The notes: generated by a model from the letters alone, not told the origin. DNA of 64,000 nt from Tetracentron sinense (GCA_015143295.1 CM026561.1:37018875-37082874), one strand, 5' to 3'. Positions 23,805-36,037 are shown, counted from the stretch's first letter. Numbers and translations are program-made.

Positions 23805-25892
23805 TGTAGAGACCTGAATCTTCTTTCATGCCTTTAATAAAAGTAATATGAGTATAATAGGTTTTTTTGATTTTTTAATGTTTATGTAATTATATCTAAA
23901 TGGTGTAGTGTGATCAAGGCATAATCAAAGTTGTAAAGAAGAGGGATGCCTTAACCTTCAACTTTAGGAAGCTTGTCACTGCTTATCGGAATCGAGTGAT
24001 TCTTGAACCATTAGAAAGGTATTGAAACCCTCTTAAAGGTTCATGTTTAATATTTTTCCAGATTTTGAGTCGAGGTTAAGTTAAATATTGGATTTTTAAA
24101 GCCGGGACTGTTGAAATTCTGGTTTGCTATAATCCATCCTAGACATGTCAACTTTAGAAACCATTTAGATAATTAAAACCTCATAATTAGGATTTTTCCA
24201 TTAGATACAAAATTATTCTCCTTTGAATGATGAGTTTAATGCAAGTTGAATCATCAAAATCCAATAATCGAGTCAAATGTTATGATTGAAATACCAAAGC
24301 GGAGGAAAAGAAAGTCGAAATCTGGGGGTTGCGATCTATCACAAAATACTGTGATCTATCCCAATTAAGTGTGATTTATCGTAAAATACTGTGATCGATC
24401 GCAGTCAGTCAAAATCTGGGGAATGCTCTCGGGTCAAAGTGTGATAAATCACCCTTCAGGTGCGATAGATCGCACTGGGTTGCGATCGATCGCAATTGCA
24501 TTGCGATCAATCGCAGTCGTGCCCAGATTTTTTTTTTTTAAAGCTACTAAAATCAGGGTCTTAAACTCATAGGATATAAATAGAGGTTCTATTTGTTTTA
24601 GGGTTCTAAACCTTTCTAAACTTAATTTGGCAAAGAGGGAGAGAAAACCTAGGTCTTTAAGGAAGAAATTGCTTGGAGAAGAAGGAGATTGCTTGGAGAT
24701 CGCAAGGGAAGCTTGAAAAATCAACCTCAAACCTTCTTGGGGGCATTTTGGATCCAAGGGAAAGATCCCAAAGGTCGATTTCCTCTCTAATCTAACCCTT
24801 ATATTATTGTTTGTTGATTAAGTATGATAAACGATGAATATGTATGGGATATTGCATGTTTAAGTAAGGATATAGATGGATTTGTATGGGCATGGGCATA
24901 GTCTGTATCCATTCTGAGCGGCATGTCAGTTAAGTTATTGTATGGGCATGGTCCATATATATTTCGAGCAGCATTTTAGTTATGTTATTGTATGGGCATG
25001 GTCCGTATCTATTCCGAGCGGCATGTCAGTTATGTTATCGCATAGGCATGGTCCGTATATGTCAGTATGCTATCGCATGGGCATGGTCCGTATCTATTCT
25101 GAGCGGGCATGTCAGTTATGTTATTACATGGGGATGGTCTATGTTTACTTCCGAGCGATATGCCAGTTACTTATAAGTATTGAATCATGAACACTGAATT
25201 ACGAGGACAATGAAACATGATATGATATGTCATATGTTCTTCCGCACTCTGATTATAGAATTACACATTGGATTGAGATATTGATTATGTAAATGCTATA
25301 TGAACCTGTCATTGATTATGTCATATGAACTTGTTATGGATTATGCAAATGTCATATGAATCTGTTATTGATTTTGTAACTGTCGCATGAATCTGATATT
25401 AGTTATGAACATGAGTTATTGTTATTGTTAGTTAGACTGGATATCCGTTGAGCGTTGTCAATGCTCAGTCGACCTGTTATTGTCGTTTGGTTTAGACCGA
25501 GTTGATTGCTGAGCCGTGGTTAAAGATTTCTACGTCGAGATAGAAGAAGAAGGTGAGTCGCTGGTTGAGGAAGCTCAAGAATTGGTTAGGTGGCCACATT
25601 ATTAAGCATTGTTTTGCATTTTGAAAATGATTTTAATAGACTTAGGTGTTTCAGGATGTTGCTTAGACTGTCTTACTTTTATTGGTGATCTTAGACTATC
25701 CCGATTATGGTGGGTTATGTTAGACAGATTATATTTGTACAGGATGGTTTGAGTTTTATATATCGAGTTTTATTATTCTCGTTTTGGAGACTTGTGTTGC
25801 ATGTCTTGTATTTTATGGGATTTTAAGCAGGTTTAAGAAATGTGGCGACCCAAGGTCCTATTTTGGTCAAGATAGGATTTTGGGTCGTTACA
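23805..25892 (+). repeat. Gypsy 3' LTR, 2088 bp
   Basis: Starts TGTAGAGACCTGAATC and ends GGGTCGTTACA. It aligns with the 5' LTR along its whole length except for the segment of about 0.9 kb it lacks. Many substitutions between the two LTRs (about one in ten by eye) show that this insertion is old. Confidence 0.85.
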
Positions 25893-26047
25893 GTAAGTGG
25901 GTTTAATTAATGTTGGTTGATGTTTTCCCATGATAGTGGGTTTTATAGTAGTTTTTCATGTGGGATCATTGTTCTCTATATATACTTAAGAAATGAAATG
26001 AGAAGGAACTTTCTTTGAATTGATATATGATATTATAAGCTTTTAGC

Positions 26048-26668
26048 CTAGGAAGCACGGATACTTCCAGCACGGATACTTCAAATAGGGGTTCGTACCC
26101 GTATCCGATACGTATCGGATACGGATACACCTCTGATACGGCGGGATACGGCTGAAACGTATCCTGTTAATTAAAAATAAATTTTTTTATTTCGGATACG
26201 GCTCCGATACGGCATGGATACGTCCGGGATACGCCGGGATACGTCCGGGATACGGCCGTTTATATATATTTTTAAATTTTTAAATTTTTAAATTTTTTAA
26301 ATTTTTTTATTTTTATTTAATTTTTTTTTGGAGACCCGTGGGTGTGACCCTATCTCTTTTGTTTTTGCATGGACATGGTCTTCTTTATATTTTGCTTAGT
26401 GGATAATAGGATGACTTTCTTTTTTACTTAGTGGATGATGAGATGACCCTATTTCTTTTGCTTTTGCATGGACATGGTCTTTTTTATACATAAAGAGAAC
26501 TGAACCAATGGTTATTTTGTAATTATAATACAAAATATAGTATTATTACTATTTATAAAAAAAAATTACAGACGTATCCTGGCCGTACTAGTATCCTATT
26601 TTTTTAGGTTTTGCCGTATCGCTGTATCCGTATCGTATCATACCCGTATCCGTATCCGTGCTTCCTAG
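26048..26668. mobile_element. hAT-like TIR element with CGGATACG repeats, 621 bp
   Basis: Perfect 17-bp TIRs CTAGGAAGCACGGATAC / GTATCCGTGCTTCCTAG, flanked by the 8-bp direct repeat CTTTTAGC (26040-26047, 26669-26676). The empty site is seen in the sister LTR near 27930-27940. Both ends carry many copies of GTATCCGTATC or GGATACGG. No transposase: a non-autonomous element. Confidence 0.85.
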
Positions 26669-26822
26669 CTTTTAGCTTATTTTTAGTTTAGTTATTCTCT
26701 TGTGAGATAACTTGCTGAATTTGGGTGTTGAGGAGTCCACATTTATGAGTTTGGGTCATTTTTACACTCTAAAACGACCAAGTCTTTCGTCGTTTTCCTT
26801 CAAATTAAATCACCCTGCATCA

Positions 26823-27541
26823 GTTGGTATCAGAGTAAGTTCGTCCGTTGGGAGGTTCATAGAATTACGATTCTAATCAATTCATTTGATTTAGTAAAGA
26901 CTAATCTTTGTGTCATATCGTTTGACACGATGGCAACAAAAAGTCTTTGGGAATATTCTATGGATCGCCAATTTATAACTTGTATGGTGATGAAGATGAA
27001 GGCAATAGAGAAAATATCCATCAACAACTTTTAATTTAAAAAATGGCAAGTAACCAAACAAGTGTTTTAATATCAACCTCAAAGTCTTATTCTTCAAATG
27101 AAAAGATTGTAGATTGGGAGTCACCGCCAATCGTTGATGAATATTTAGATAACGGTTATTTACTCACAGTTGAAACTCTTATTTATGAAGAAGAAAAGTA
27201 TACATTGATTTCATTGTCTGTCAATGAAGATCCATTCTTATGGAGATCCTTAGAGGTTTCTTTAAAGATGACATGTATGGTGCCGATTGTAATTTTCAAG
27301 AATATCTACACCACCATTGGAAGGCATCCTAAAAATTCAAGTCGAGAAAAATATGCAAGCAATGTGTCATGGACTTATCGTTGGTTTCATATGATAATAT
27401 CATTGAGAAATAAAATATTTTTGAGGTAAGAATTAAGAAATTAAAGTGGAAGTTTTGGGCAAACCGAAGACCCAAGATCAAGGCTCAATTGAAGCAACAC
27501 CGTAGGAACTCGTGGGCGAGTTCTTTTCAAGAGGAGGAGAA
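26823..27541 (+). other. Remnant internal region of the LARD-like element
   Basis: PBS TGGTATCAGAG (initiator-Met tRNA) at 26825-26835, two bases after the 5' LTR. One open stretch of 128 codons (27043-27429) begins MASNQTSVLISTSKSY and has no domain I recognise. Just before the 3' LTR the frame reads NSWASSFQEEENDA, which resembles the C-terminal end of Ty3/gypsy pol. The polypurine tract CAAGAGGAGGAGAA lies at 27528-27541. Confidence 0.6.
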
Positions 27542-28085
27542 TGATGCAGCCCAAAATATGAGAGCCTACATTTTGAGATGTATTATGTTATGTGGGTGTG
27601 AAAAGTATGATATCAAAATCCATGATCCATTTATCTATAACCCATGACTCATTACCCATGCTCTAACTATCCATATACCCATTTAGCAAGTCAATGACCT
27701 TCCACCTCCTCATTAATGTTACCTAATGTTTAGTTGTAGAAAATGGTATTTTCACATAAGTAGTGTTTCCCCATATATTAGTTATAGTAGGTGGGTTTAA
27801 TTAATGTTGTTTGATGTTTTCCCATGATAGTGGGTTTTGTAGTAGTTTCTCATGTGGAATCATTGTCTCTATATATACCTAAGAAATGAAATGAGAAAGA
27901 ACTCTCTTTGAATTAATATATGATATTATAAGCTTTTAGCTTATTTTAGTTTAGTAATTCTTTTGTTAGATAACTTTCTGAATTTGGGTGTTGAGGAGTC
28001 CACCTTGCTGAGTATGGGTCGTTTTTACACTCTAAAACTACTAAGTCTTTCATGGTTTTCATTTAAATTAAATCGCCCTGCATTA
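27542..28085 (+). repeat. 3' LTR of the LARD-like element, 544 bp
   Basis: TGATGCAGCCCAA ... CCCTGCATTA. It is the intact copy that reveals where the two insertions split the 5' LTR. TATA-like TATATATAC at about 27867, with GTATAA-poor surroundings. Confidence 0.85.
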
Positions 28086-28090
28086 GGCTC

Positions 28091-28344
28091 CAAAGCCACC
28101 AACTCTTATAACATCATCAGATGTTATGGAGGCCTCCATGTTTATTTCTACCAAAATATTCGCAGCTCCAGAAACTGAACTTTATATGACATTTTTCCCC
28201 AACATTGATACCGACAATGGTAATTTTTACAATTTTTCCCAAGCATCCAGATCTTGTCTTGGGACATATTTTACTTCAATCTCTGGACTATCAGATTCTA
28301 ATACTTCATTAGAAATGATATCCTCATTCTTATGTGGTGAAATC
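28091..28344. other. Short unique island between two retroelements
   Basis: On the minus strand one frame reads about 37 codons ending PRQDLDAWEKL-stop (stop near 28220). Too short to assign. On the plus strand there is an unrelated open frame. Host sequence, possibly a gene fragment; not called as a gene. Confidence 0.3.
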
Positions 28345-30537
28345 TGTAGTGACCCTAAATTAAATTAAATACACTCACGGGTAAATTGGTAAATTATACC
28401 TTGAGGGTAATTTAGTAATTGATATTTTGGTCTTTAGTCTTATGGCTAACCTTGGTGGGGTAGGGCTAAACCAATGATTTAATTTAATGGGTTAAATCTA
28501 AGTTATAAGCAAACAAACCTTAGTGGGTATATATTATTAATTCTCTGAATGGAGTTTAGTATAAATAGAATTATTTAACCTAGTAACTGTCTTTTTGCTA
28601 AACCTGAATTAGGAGAAGTGGGATACATTGTTTTGGGAGGAGAATAGGAAAGTTTGGAATTCTATCGGATCTAGTGGAGAACTTGATTATTGGAATTGGA
28701 TCATCCAAGTTAGCATCAAATCTCTCTTAAGCAATCAACTTCTTGCAGTCTTCTTGAAATCAGATCTAGAGGCAAGTGGATACTTCTATAATTTAAATGT
28801 AGGGTGTGTTGTGATCACACAATAGTTTTAATGTGTTTTTCTTCTTGTGTTAATAATTGTGTCTATGAAAATATAATAGATAGGATAAATATTTTATGCT
28901 TTATTTATTAAATATGTTATGGGTGATTTTAATAAATGATAGAATAATATATTAGATTTTAAGAAAGAAAATGTGAAAGATCTAAGAGACTATAATTAGT
29001 GAATTTTTGGAATTAAATTAATTTAAAGGAAATTTACACAGTTTCGGTATACGGGTCATAACTTTATGACCTTAAGTTCGATTTTGGTCCAATAGTACAT
29101 CATTTCGAAGAGCTCAAAAAGATCTACAATTTTTGTGAAGAAAGTTTTCCCAAAATCAATAGTTTTGTGGGGTCAAAACCTTAGTTGAAAATCAAAAACA
29201 GGAAAAGGGATACTTTTCATATTAATTTTCTAAGATACTTTAATTGAATGTATATATGATTTGAGTGTGAGAACATTGTTTTGTTGGGATTCCTTTATAA
29301 CTAATTAGTTAATTTGTCAGATAGTTGAAAGATATCCCTAACAAACTTAAGTAATTAGTTACTAAATAATTTGTTAGTAACTTGGCTTATATCTTATTAG
29401 TTAATTTGTTGGTGGTTAAAATATATCCCTAACAAATTTAACTAACTAGTTACTAACCAATTGGTTAGTAATTTGGCTCATTTATGCTAGTATAAGGGTT
29501 TTACAAAACTCACTAGCATAAAAATGGCTTTCTAAGCCCTTAGGGGTTTGTGAAACCCTGAACCCCATTATCATGAGAGATTGAGAATTTGTAAGGTTAT
29601 AAATATGTGATATTTATAACTAAAGTTTCATTTGTAGGAATACAACTAAAACCCTTTTTTGTATAAAGTATGTTATGTCTACCTATATATTAATGTGAAT
29701 TATAGCATTGTGGATTTTAATTATGAATTATGATCTTGACTGTTATAAATATGTCATTTAATGTTTTAATATATTTTCATGATCATAGGAATTCATCTTC
29801 TAAAATAATGGTGATTCAATAAACATTGTGCTAACATTGGTTAAGAGTCATTCATTGAGAGAGTTGTGTAAGACCTCCCTATATGGATCCTAGGGTGATA
29901 TTGTGTACCACCCAATGATGGTTTCAGCGTGGTGTAGAATACCTACCCAGAAACAGAGGATTGAGTTGAATTGTGTAAGACACTCAATTCTCAATAGGTG
30001 AACTATGTGAGACCTAAGGGATAGGGTAAGCTGTGTGAGACCCCAATGATTCCCTTTATCAATAAGATAAGTTGTGTAAGACCCCTATTGACCAGACTGA
30101 ATCATAAGTAAAGAATTAATTCAATAATATGCATAATTTGTTAGTCATCTTATCATATGAATTGTTAATGCATCTAAAATATAGTTGTATTCTCTTGCTG
30201 AGTTGTAGGCTCACCTTTGTTGATTCTTCTTTTCAGGTAGTAATTAAAAAGAATAGGAATCATTCTCGTTTAAGCAAGTAAGACCAGCCTTAAAGTTTTC
30301 TTTCTCGTTAGAGTGTGAAAGAACTGTAGTGAGGTAAACTATATGAAAACTTTAGATAGTTTAGTTTTTTAGAGAACCCATGTTGTTGAGTCTTTTAGTT
30401 ATACTGGATATTTATATCTGTTTGATAAAGTATTAAATGATTTTAATTTTCATTAATAATGGAATTTTGTTTCCGGTTCACGCCTTGATTTCTATACAAA
30501 TATTAGTATTATTGTGTATAGGTTTCAGGGCGTGACA
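28345..30537 (+). mobile_element. Solo LTR (gypsy-type), 2193 bp
   Basis: Begins TGTAGTGACCCTAA, ends TTTCAGGGCGTGACA, and is flanked by the 5-bp TSD AAATC (28340-28344, 30538-30542). No PBS, coding region or second LTR follows, so this is the product of LTR-LTR recombination. Inside, the word TGTGTAAGACC or TGTGTGAGACC recurs about seven times between 29870 and 30095. Confidence 0.82.
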
Positions 30538-30542
30538 AAATC

Positions 30543-31816
30543 AAAGCTCAAATAATCTCAATTTGAAGTAGGGATCCTAGCATGTTTGAACATGTAATTG
30601 GTTTAAAATAATTTGGAATGAAAAAATCTAAATTAATTCATACAAATCATAGTTACCAGAGTGAAAAGCAAAAGCGATGAGTGAATTTAAAGCAAGAAGC
30701 CATAAATGAGATATAGGCACCTTATTCCCATCGTATTAGTATGAGTGGTTATACCTTAAATTTTATCTTACAAGAGATATGTGTGGAGAAGTAAGCGCCT
30801 TAAGTTCCGATCGAATAATACTGTCTTAAGGTCTACACTCTAGGCTTCACGTCCCACATGCATAGCTCTCTTTGACTAATAAATAGGACATGGTGGAAGT
30901 GAGCTTCCTAAGAACGGAGTATAGGAATGGAGTTCCTAAGAAGAGAACATCTCACTCTGTACATAGCTTCCTTGCAACTATGATACAAACATAAACCGTG
31001 TTAGCCTTACTCTCATGAATTTCCTACTCTCAACCAAAAACCACCATCTGTCCTTTCTTTCAGCTTAAAACCAACACCTATCCTTATTTTAACAAGGGTT
31101 GGTTATTATCTGAAAGTAGGGACTGCCTGAGATTAGGGCTAGCACACCTCTGCAAACAAAAGTAGGATATCAGAGCGCAAGATTTTGTGCTATTCAAATC
31201 AGTCACAGAAATATTTCCAACAGTTATCAATGGATTGAGAACTTGAAATTTTGGGGAGTTGAGGGAGGGTGGCCAAAATCTCCGGCTGAACGTTGCAACC
31301 CCGATTATTTGAATAAGGTGATCAGGTTGCACTCAGAGACATAGGATGGCTAGGTTCATCTAGCAAGTCTATTAAATGAAAAGAATAAGTTATGTTTAGG
31401 CCTTGCACACTTTGGTTTTACACTAGGGTTTTCATTGAGGGAAAACAGAAAAATGATGAGACTTATTATAACCCCATTTTTCACAGGAAATAGTGAAAAA
31501 ATCTCTCAAGAGCCGTAGACGTAGGCATATTAGCGAACCACGTAAAGATTGGGTGTGCTTTGATCTTCTTTTATTGCATTGTTTTTTCTATAGAATATGA
31601 TTAGCTTAATCTAGCAAATAAATTTTATAATTCACTGTTTATCGGTGTAAAAAAGATTGAATGTAGTTTGAAATTATTTAACTTAAGTACAAGGCTATTG
31701 GATGAAGCAACCTGATCGAAAACCAGAATATGATTAGCTTATTATTGGAATATATAAATTGTTTAACTCTAAGTGGCTAACCATAGTTGATGGATGATAA
31801 AAAAAAAATAGGAGTT
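30543..31816. other. Intergenic, no gene seen
   Basis: An 82-codon open frame on the minus strand (31084-31332) has no recognisable domain. No repeat boundaries found. Confidence 0.4.
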
Positions 31817-31962
31817 TGAGACCCCATTAGGGCCGAGACCATAAGACCATGCTCTAAGAGCATTGGATTTCATGTGGGGCCATTTCACATGGTAGGCCCC
31901 ACCTGAAATCCCATGCTCTTAGAGCATGGTATTGGCGGTCTCGGCCCTAAGGGGGTCTTGGA
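31817..31962. mobile_element. Hairpin MITE, about 146 bp
   Basis: Arms of about 65 bp with few mismatches: left GACCCCATTAGGGCCGAGAC, CCATGCTCTAAGAGCAT, GTGGGGCC; right the reverse complement, ending GGTCTCGGCCCTAAGGGGGTC. The loop is about 10 bp. Flanks are A-rich. Confidence 0.75.
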
Positions 31963-32342
31963 AGCTTTATCCTAAAAATAAAAAAAAAAGGGGTTGGACC
32001 AATGAGGTCTATGAGTCAGCTTCTAAGAAGCTGACCCTGGGTCCGTTTTCATTTCCCTTAATTGTATTCAAAGGGAAAAAAATTATGATTCGCTGTAAAG
32101 ATTGAATGCAGTTTTGAATTGTTTGATCGTTATGGATCTATCCTACGTTTTGTTGTTATAATGACACAAATCAAATAAATCAAACACACACAAAAACACA
32201 GGACTTTAGGTGGTTCTCCCAGTGTGAGCAACACCCAGTGACAATATCGTCTTCTTCACTAATCACAAGGAAATGGTACAATGATTCTCTCCTCTCTGTT
32301 TTCACAAACTGAATAATCATCCCTAAAAACCTAGCTCGAAAT

Positions 32343-32380
<38 letters not shown>

Positions 32381-33710
32381 ATTATTATAATAAGAAAAAC
32401 GGGGTTAAAAAGTTGGTTGATTTTTTTCTAATATTCCTAATGAGTCCCAATTTTATGGTATCTTACAGTTAGTAAGGGTAAATTTTTATATTTTTCTAAT
32501 TTTGCCCATAACTCCATATAAAAAAAAGTTATGATATTATGTTATCTTATTTTACATAAGAAAAATTAGTAGGAGTATTGAAGTAATATCAACTACAACT
32601 AACAATAATCCTTCAATAACTCCACGATTCCCTTAAATCCTTATTCTTATCTTCTTTCATGCTCCCTCCTTGGTCTTTCAACGAAGAGGCACACTTTCTC
32701 TACGTTGTAACTATTTTTCAAGAGAAAAAGTAGGGACGTGTTATGAGGTAGTTTCAACCCACTATATCTTTTTAAGTTAAAATTTTAAAACGGAAAAATT
32801 TAAAATTCCTTCACTAGCTAGAGTCCCTCTTCCCAGTCTCTCTCCCCTTCCCCTCTCTCTCATGTGCATCGCACGTGCCACCCACTAGTATATATATATA
32901 TATGACAATGCTAGGCCCACTTTCCCTCTCACCCACTTCCTCTTTTACGGACAAGAAGATAAAAAAAAATGTGATGGCCCCACAAAAATCTGTCATATTT
33001 TTTTGTTTTCTTGTCTATAAGAAGAAAAAGTGGATGAGAAAAAAAGTAGATATAATCGACCTAGTACCGAAAATACCTCAATGCAAATTTTAAAAATCCC
33101 AGAAAATTCTCCTCAGGCCCCACGATTTGGGGACTAGTGTAAATTTGGGGTATGAGTGATAATGGGTCCAACTTAAACTAAATACAAGACACCTCTGCAA
33201 CATGTTCATCCTGCTTTATGTTCATTCAAAACCAGCTTCATAATAAAAAGGAATGGTAAAACAGAAAGTAGAGACACCTTTAGTAGTTGAAGAGAAATTC
33301 TATCATTTGGGTGTTAGAATTATTGAGGCAATGATGCTCAATATATAGCCAACAAAATTTTTGCTTCTGTTTACTCACTGCACTGGCACAGTTCTTCCAG
33401 TTACAGTGGTGCAATTTCATCGTCCAAACTTCATGATTCCTAGATGCATTTGATCCGAACAACTTACTTTCTTTGGTTGGTGCTCCATTAGACTTTGCTT
33501 TCTATCTTTAGTCGGTGCTCCGACTTCCAGTGACACTTTGGGGAACTAGAATTCCAATCTCCTAATAGAGTGCAACCCCTGTTTGAGCAGTGAATACAAT
33601 TTTGAGAATATTTTAGGGAGATTCTAACATGTTATCAGTTGGGCAGCTAGGAAAAACAAAGGAACTTGGCCCTTAGTCTACATCTAAAGGGACCAAAGTT
33701 CCCTTACCCT
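31963..33710. other. Intergenic with (TA)n and pyrimidine-rich tracts
   Basis: (TA)n at about 32347-32376 and a short one at 32889-32902. Open frames around 32.8-33.1 kb are low-complexity. No gene supported. Confidence 0.4.
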
Positions 33711-33840
33711 ATATTTGGTGACTGAGAAAATAAGTGAAAAGGAAAGAAAATTAGACAAAACCAACTAAAAATTGTATTAAAAATCGAAAATTTTATTTTT
33801 CTTTCTATGTTTTCACTTATTTTTGCAGCAACCAAACATA
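33711..33840. mobile_element. Hairpin MITE copy 1
   Basis: Inverted arms: TTTGGTGACTGAGAAAATAA then GTGAAAAGGAAAGAAAA, against TTTTTCTTTCTATG then TTTTCACTTATTTTTGCAGC. Same family as 34867-35003. The 20-bp phrase CTTAGTCTACATCTAAAGG occurs on both sides (about 33673 and 33845), so the flank is duplicated. Confidence 0.7.
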
Positions 33841-34866
33841 CACTTAGTCTACATCTAAAGGAAAATAGGACTCCATGTCAACATCAATGTAAGTCGAATC
33901 GTCGAGGCAATGCCTAGACGATAGGGTTCCCTAAGCTAGGTGATAGGTGACCAAAATTTCGTTTTCTTATTTACATTATGCAAGATTTAGTGAGTCCCAC
34001 CTAGATATGATCTAGGAGATAAGGGTCCTGGCTAGGTGAGGTGTTGGCCTAGTCCTTGCTAAGCGACAATGACTACAATGGTCTACATCAGCCCATGTCA
34101 AGGCGGACGCGTGCCCGCTTCTTGTACATATGGAAGATAAAATATAATGGGATTATTCATGTTTTCCATGTTTCTTTTCTTTTTTTTTTCTGTTTTGTGT
34201 TCCCCTTCTTGTCTTATTTCCTTCCTTTCATCTTATCTTTTCTAATAGAAATTCCAATCAAGGATGACAAGAAAATCATGGGATTCATTTCATGTGTGTT
34301 GGACTTGACAGATGAAGGAAATCGTGAAGTCATTTAAGCCATGAACAGCATATCACAATCAAGTGCTCAATGCATGAAGAACGGCTAGCATGCTGAATGC
34401 TTGACCTTCTTGGCTGTACGGTTGTTTTCTTTGCCAAATTGACCTTCTGCGCTGCCTTTTCCATACAGAAGTAGCACTTGATATTATTGCTTTCCTTCCT
34501 AGGCTTTGACATCTTTTCGGTCGGAGCCCACTTTTCCTGAGAAGAATCTATTCGAGCCTTACCTTCTGAGGATTTCTTCTCAGACTAGTTCAAGGCTTAT
34601 CGGACTCAGTTGCATCCTGAATCTGTCCACTAATCATTGTGTCCGTAGTAATTATCACGATAATTTGATTCAGTCCTCATTTATACATCTATGTTTCCTT
34701 TTTTTTGGATCAATGGATTCATCATACTTTTGCTAGTTAAGTGGATTTCATAGTGAAATAGAACTTATTGTACTAAATAAAACAGAATAGAGATATTCCA
34801 TACGATTCAATATTGAACTTGGTGAAACAGAAATGTCATGCTTATGTTTCACAATGACAAATTTTA
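33841..34866. other. Intergenic, no gene seen
   Basis: Only short, unassigned open frames on both strands. Confidence 0.4.
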
Positions 34867-35003
34867 ATGTTTGGTTGCCGAGAAAATAAGTAAAAACATG
34901 GAAAAGAAAAGAAAATTGGACAAAACACAACTAAAAATTGTATTAAAATCCAAAATTTTATTTTCTTCCCCATGTTTTTACTTATGTTCTTGACAACCAA
35001 ACA
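34867..35003. mobile_element. Hairpin MITE copy 2
   Basis: Second copy of the family: ATGTTTGGTTGCCGAGAAAA, then TAAAAACATGGAAAAG, mirrored by CCCCATGTTTTTACTTATG, then GACAACCAAACAT. The loop sequence AACTAAAAATTGTATTAAAA is shared with copy 1. Confidence 0.7.
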
Positions 35004-35140
35004 TAGCATAAAGGAATCCTTGGATAGATCTCTGACATGTAAGCTAGTAACTCGTATGGATAATGGAACTCATTGAACATCGTAAAACTTAAGAGAAATT
35101 CCATGTGATTCTCAGACTATGAATGCTGAAGATCACATTG

Positions 35141-35718
35141 GAAAGCTTAAGAAGAATCCTGGCAAAAATCACTGACACAAGCTAGTACCATGTGAATCTT
35201 CCATTGAATCATCTTCCATGAATAGATAAAAATCTGCTCATCTGAGACAGCACTGTCCCTTATGTGTCTAGTACCTCATTGGCACCAAGCACCTAAATGA
35301 ACCTGCCAAAATAAAAGTTGACTCAAGATTTTCTATAAATAACCGATAATGCAATAGATTATGGTATCAGAATGGTGCAAAAAATACATTAAAATGGATT
35401 TATCTTCCATATACAGCATAGGTCGATAAAAGAAAGCTTAAGAACAATCCTGGCATAAATCACTGACACAAGCTAGTACCATGTGAATCTTCCATTGAAT
35501 CATCTTCCATGAATAGATAAAAATCTGCTCAATCTGAGACAGCACTGTCCCTTATGTGTCTAGTACCTCATTGGCACCAAGCACCTAAATGAACCTGCCA
35601 AAATAAAAGTTGAGTCAAGATTTTCTATAAATAACCGATAATGCAATAGATTATGGTATCAGAATGGTGCAAAAAATACATTAAAATGGATTTATCTTCC
35701 ATATACAGAGGTCGATAA
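35141..35718. repeat. Tandem duplication, 291-bp period
   Basis: Copy one 35141-35431 and copy two 35432-about 35718 share nearly every base (GAAAGCTTAAGAA, GACAGCACTGTCCC, CCTCATTGGCACCAAGCACC, ATAACCGATAATGC). Only a handful of substitutions and small indels, so recent. It ends about 80 bp before the copia insertion and contains no gene. Confidence 0.9.
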
Positions 35719-35800
35719 AAAAATGTTGGACATCAGGAACACCAAATAATAATATAAGCATAATGAATTTTAAAAAAAAAATAGAACAGTAGGAACAGAT

Positions 35801-36025
35801 TATTAGGAAGATTGTAAACTTGATTCTATATTCTGTATTTGGTTTGATTCTACATTCTGTATATGCACCTTGTAACGGCTACTAGCCAACCCATACCTCA
35901 TTCTTAGCTAGGAAACTATCCCTCCATCAAGGCAAGGATCAAGGGATACCAATTGTGTACAACCTCTATATATTGTTTTATCCCTCAAGTAATAAAATCA
36001 ATTCGGTTCATACCAAAACTTCATA
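35801..36025 (+). repeat. Copia 5' LTR, 225 bp
   Basis: TATTAGGAAGATTG ... AAAACTTCATA; ends TA...TA rather than TG...CA. Contains CTCTATATATTG as a possible TATA region at about 35964 and AATAAA near its end. Identical to the 3' LTR except AGCTA versus AGATA. Confidence 0.93.
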
Positions 36026-36037
36026 TGGTATCAGAGC
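36026..36037 (+). promoter_or_regulatory. Primer binding site of copia (initiator-Met tRNA)
   Basis: TGGTATCAGAGC starts at the first base after the LTR, complementary to the 3' end of plant initiator methionine tRNA. Confidence 0.9.

Larger units (their letters stand above)
19207..25892 (+). mobile_element. Gag-only Ty3/gypsy element nested in the 5' LTR
   Basis: Inserted into the older element's 5' LTR, with TSD GTAAG at 19202-19206 and 25893-25897. The uninterrupted target is visible in the sister LTR near 27782-27800. 5' LTR 19207-22170, PBS TGGTATCAGAG (initiator-Met tRNA) at 22175-22185, internal region of only 1.63 kb, polypurine tract AAGGAGGGGAGGA at 23792-23804, 3' LTR 23805-25892. 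Pol is absent. The 5' LTR begins TATAG instead of TGTAG, a point change at the tip. Confidence 0.88.
18950..28085 (+). mobile_element. Defective gypsy-type LTR element (LARD-like), interrupted
   Basis: Perfect 5-bp TSD GGCTC at 18945-18949 and 28086-28090. The 5' LTR starts TGATGCAGCCCAA and ends CCCTGCATCA at 26822. It is split into 18950-19206, 25898-26047 and 26677-26822 by two later insertions, giving about 553 bp net. The 3' LTR is 27542-28085 (544 bp). Remaining internal sequence is only about 720 bp, so it cannot encode its own pol and must have moved in trans or been gutted. It sits 520 bp downstream of the CKX stop, same orientation. Confidence 0.85.

Noticed and set aside
28219-28344. 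Minus-strand frame ending PRQDLDAWEKL-stop
   Set aside because: Only about 37 codons; upstream continuation is broken by the solo LTR and stops in all frames beyond it. Could be a gene fragment but cannot be assigned.
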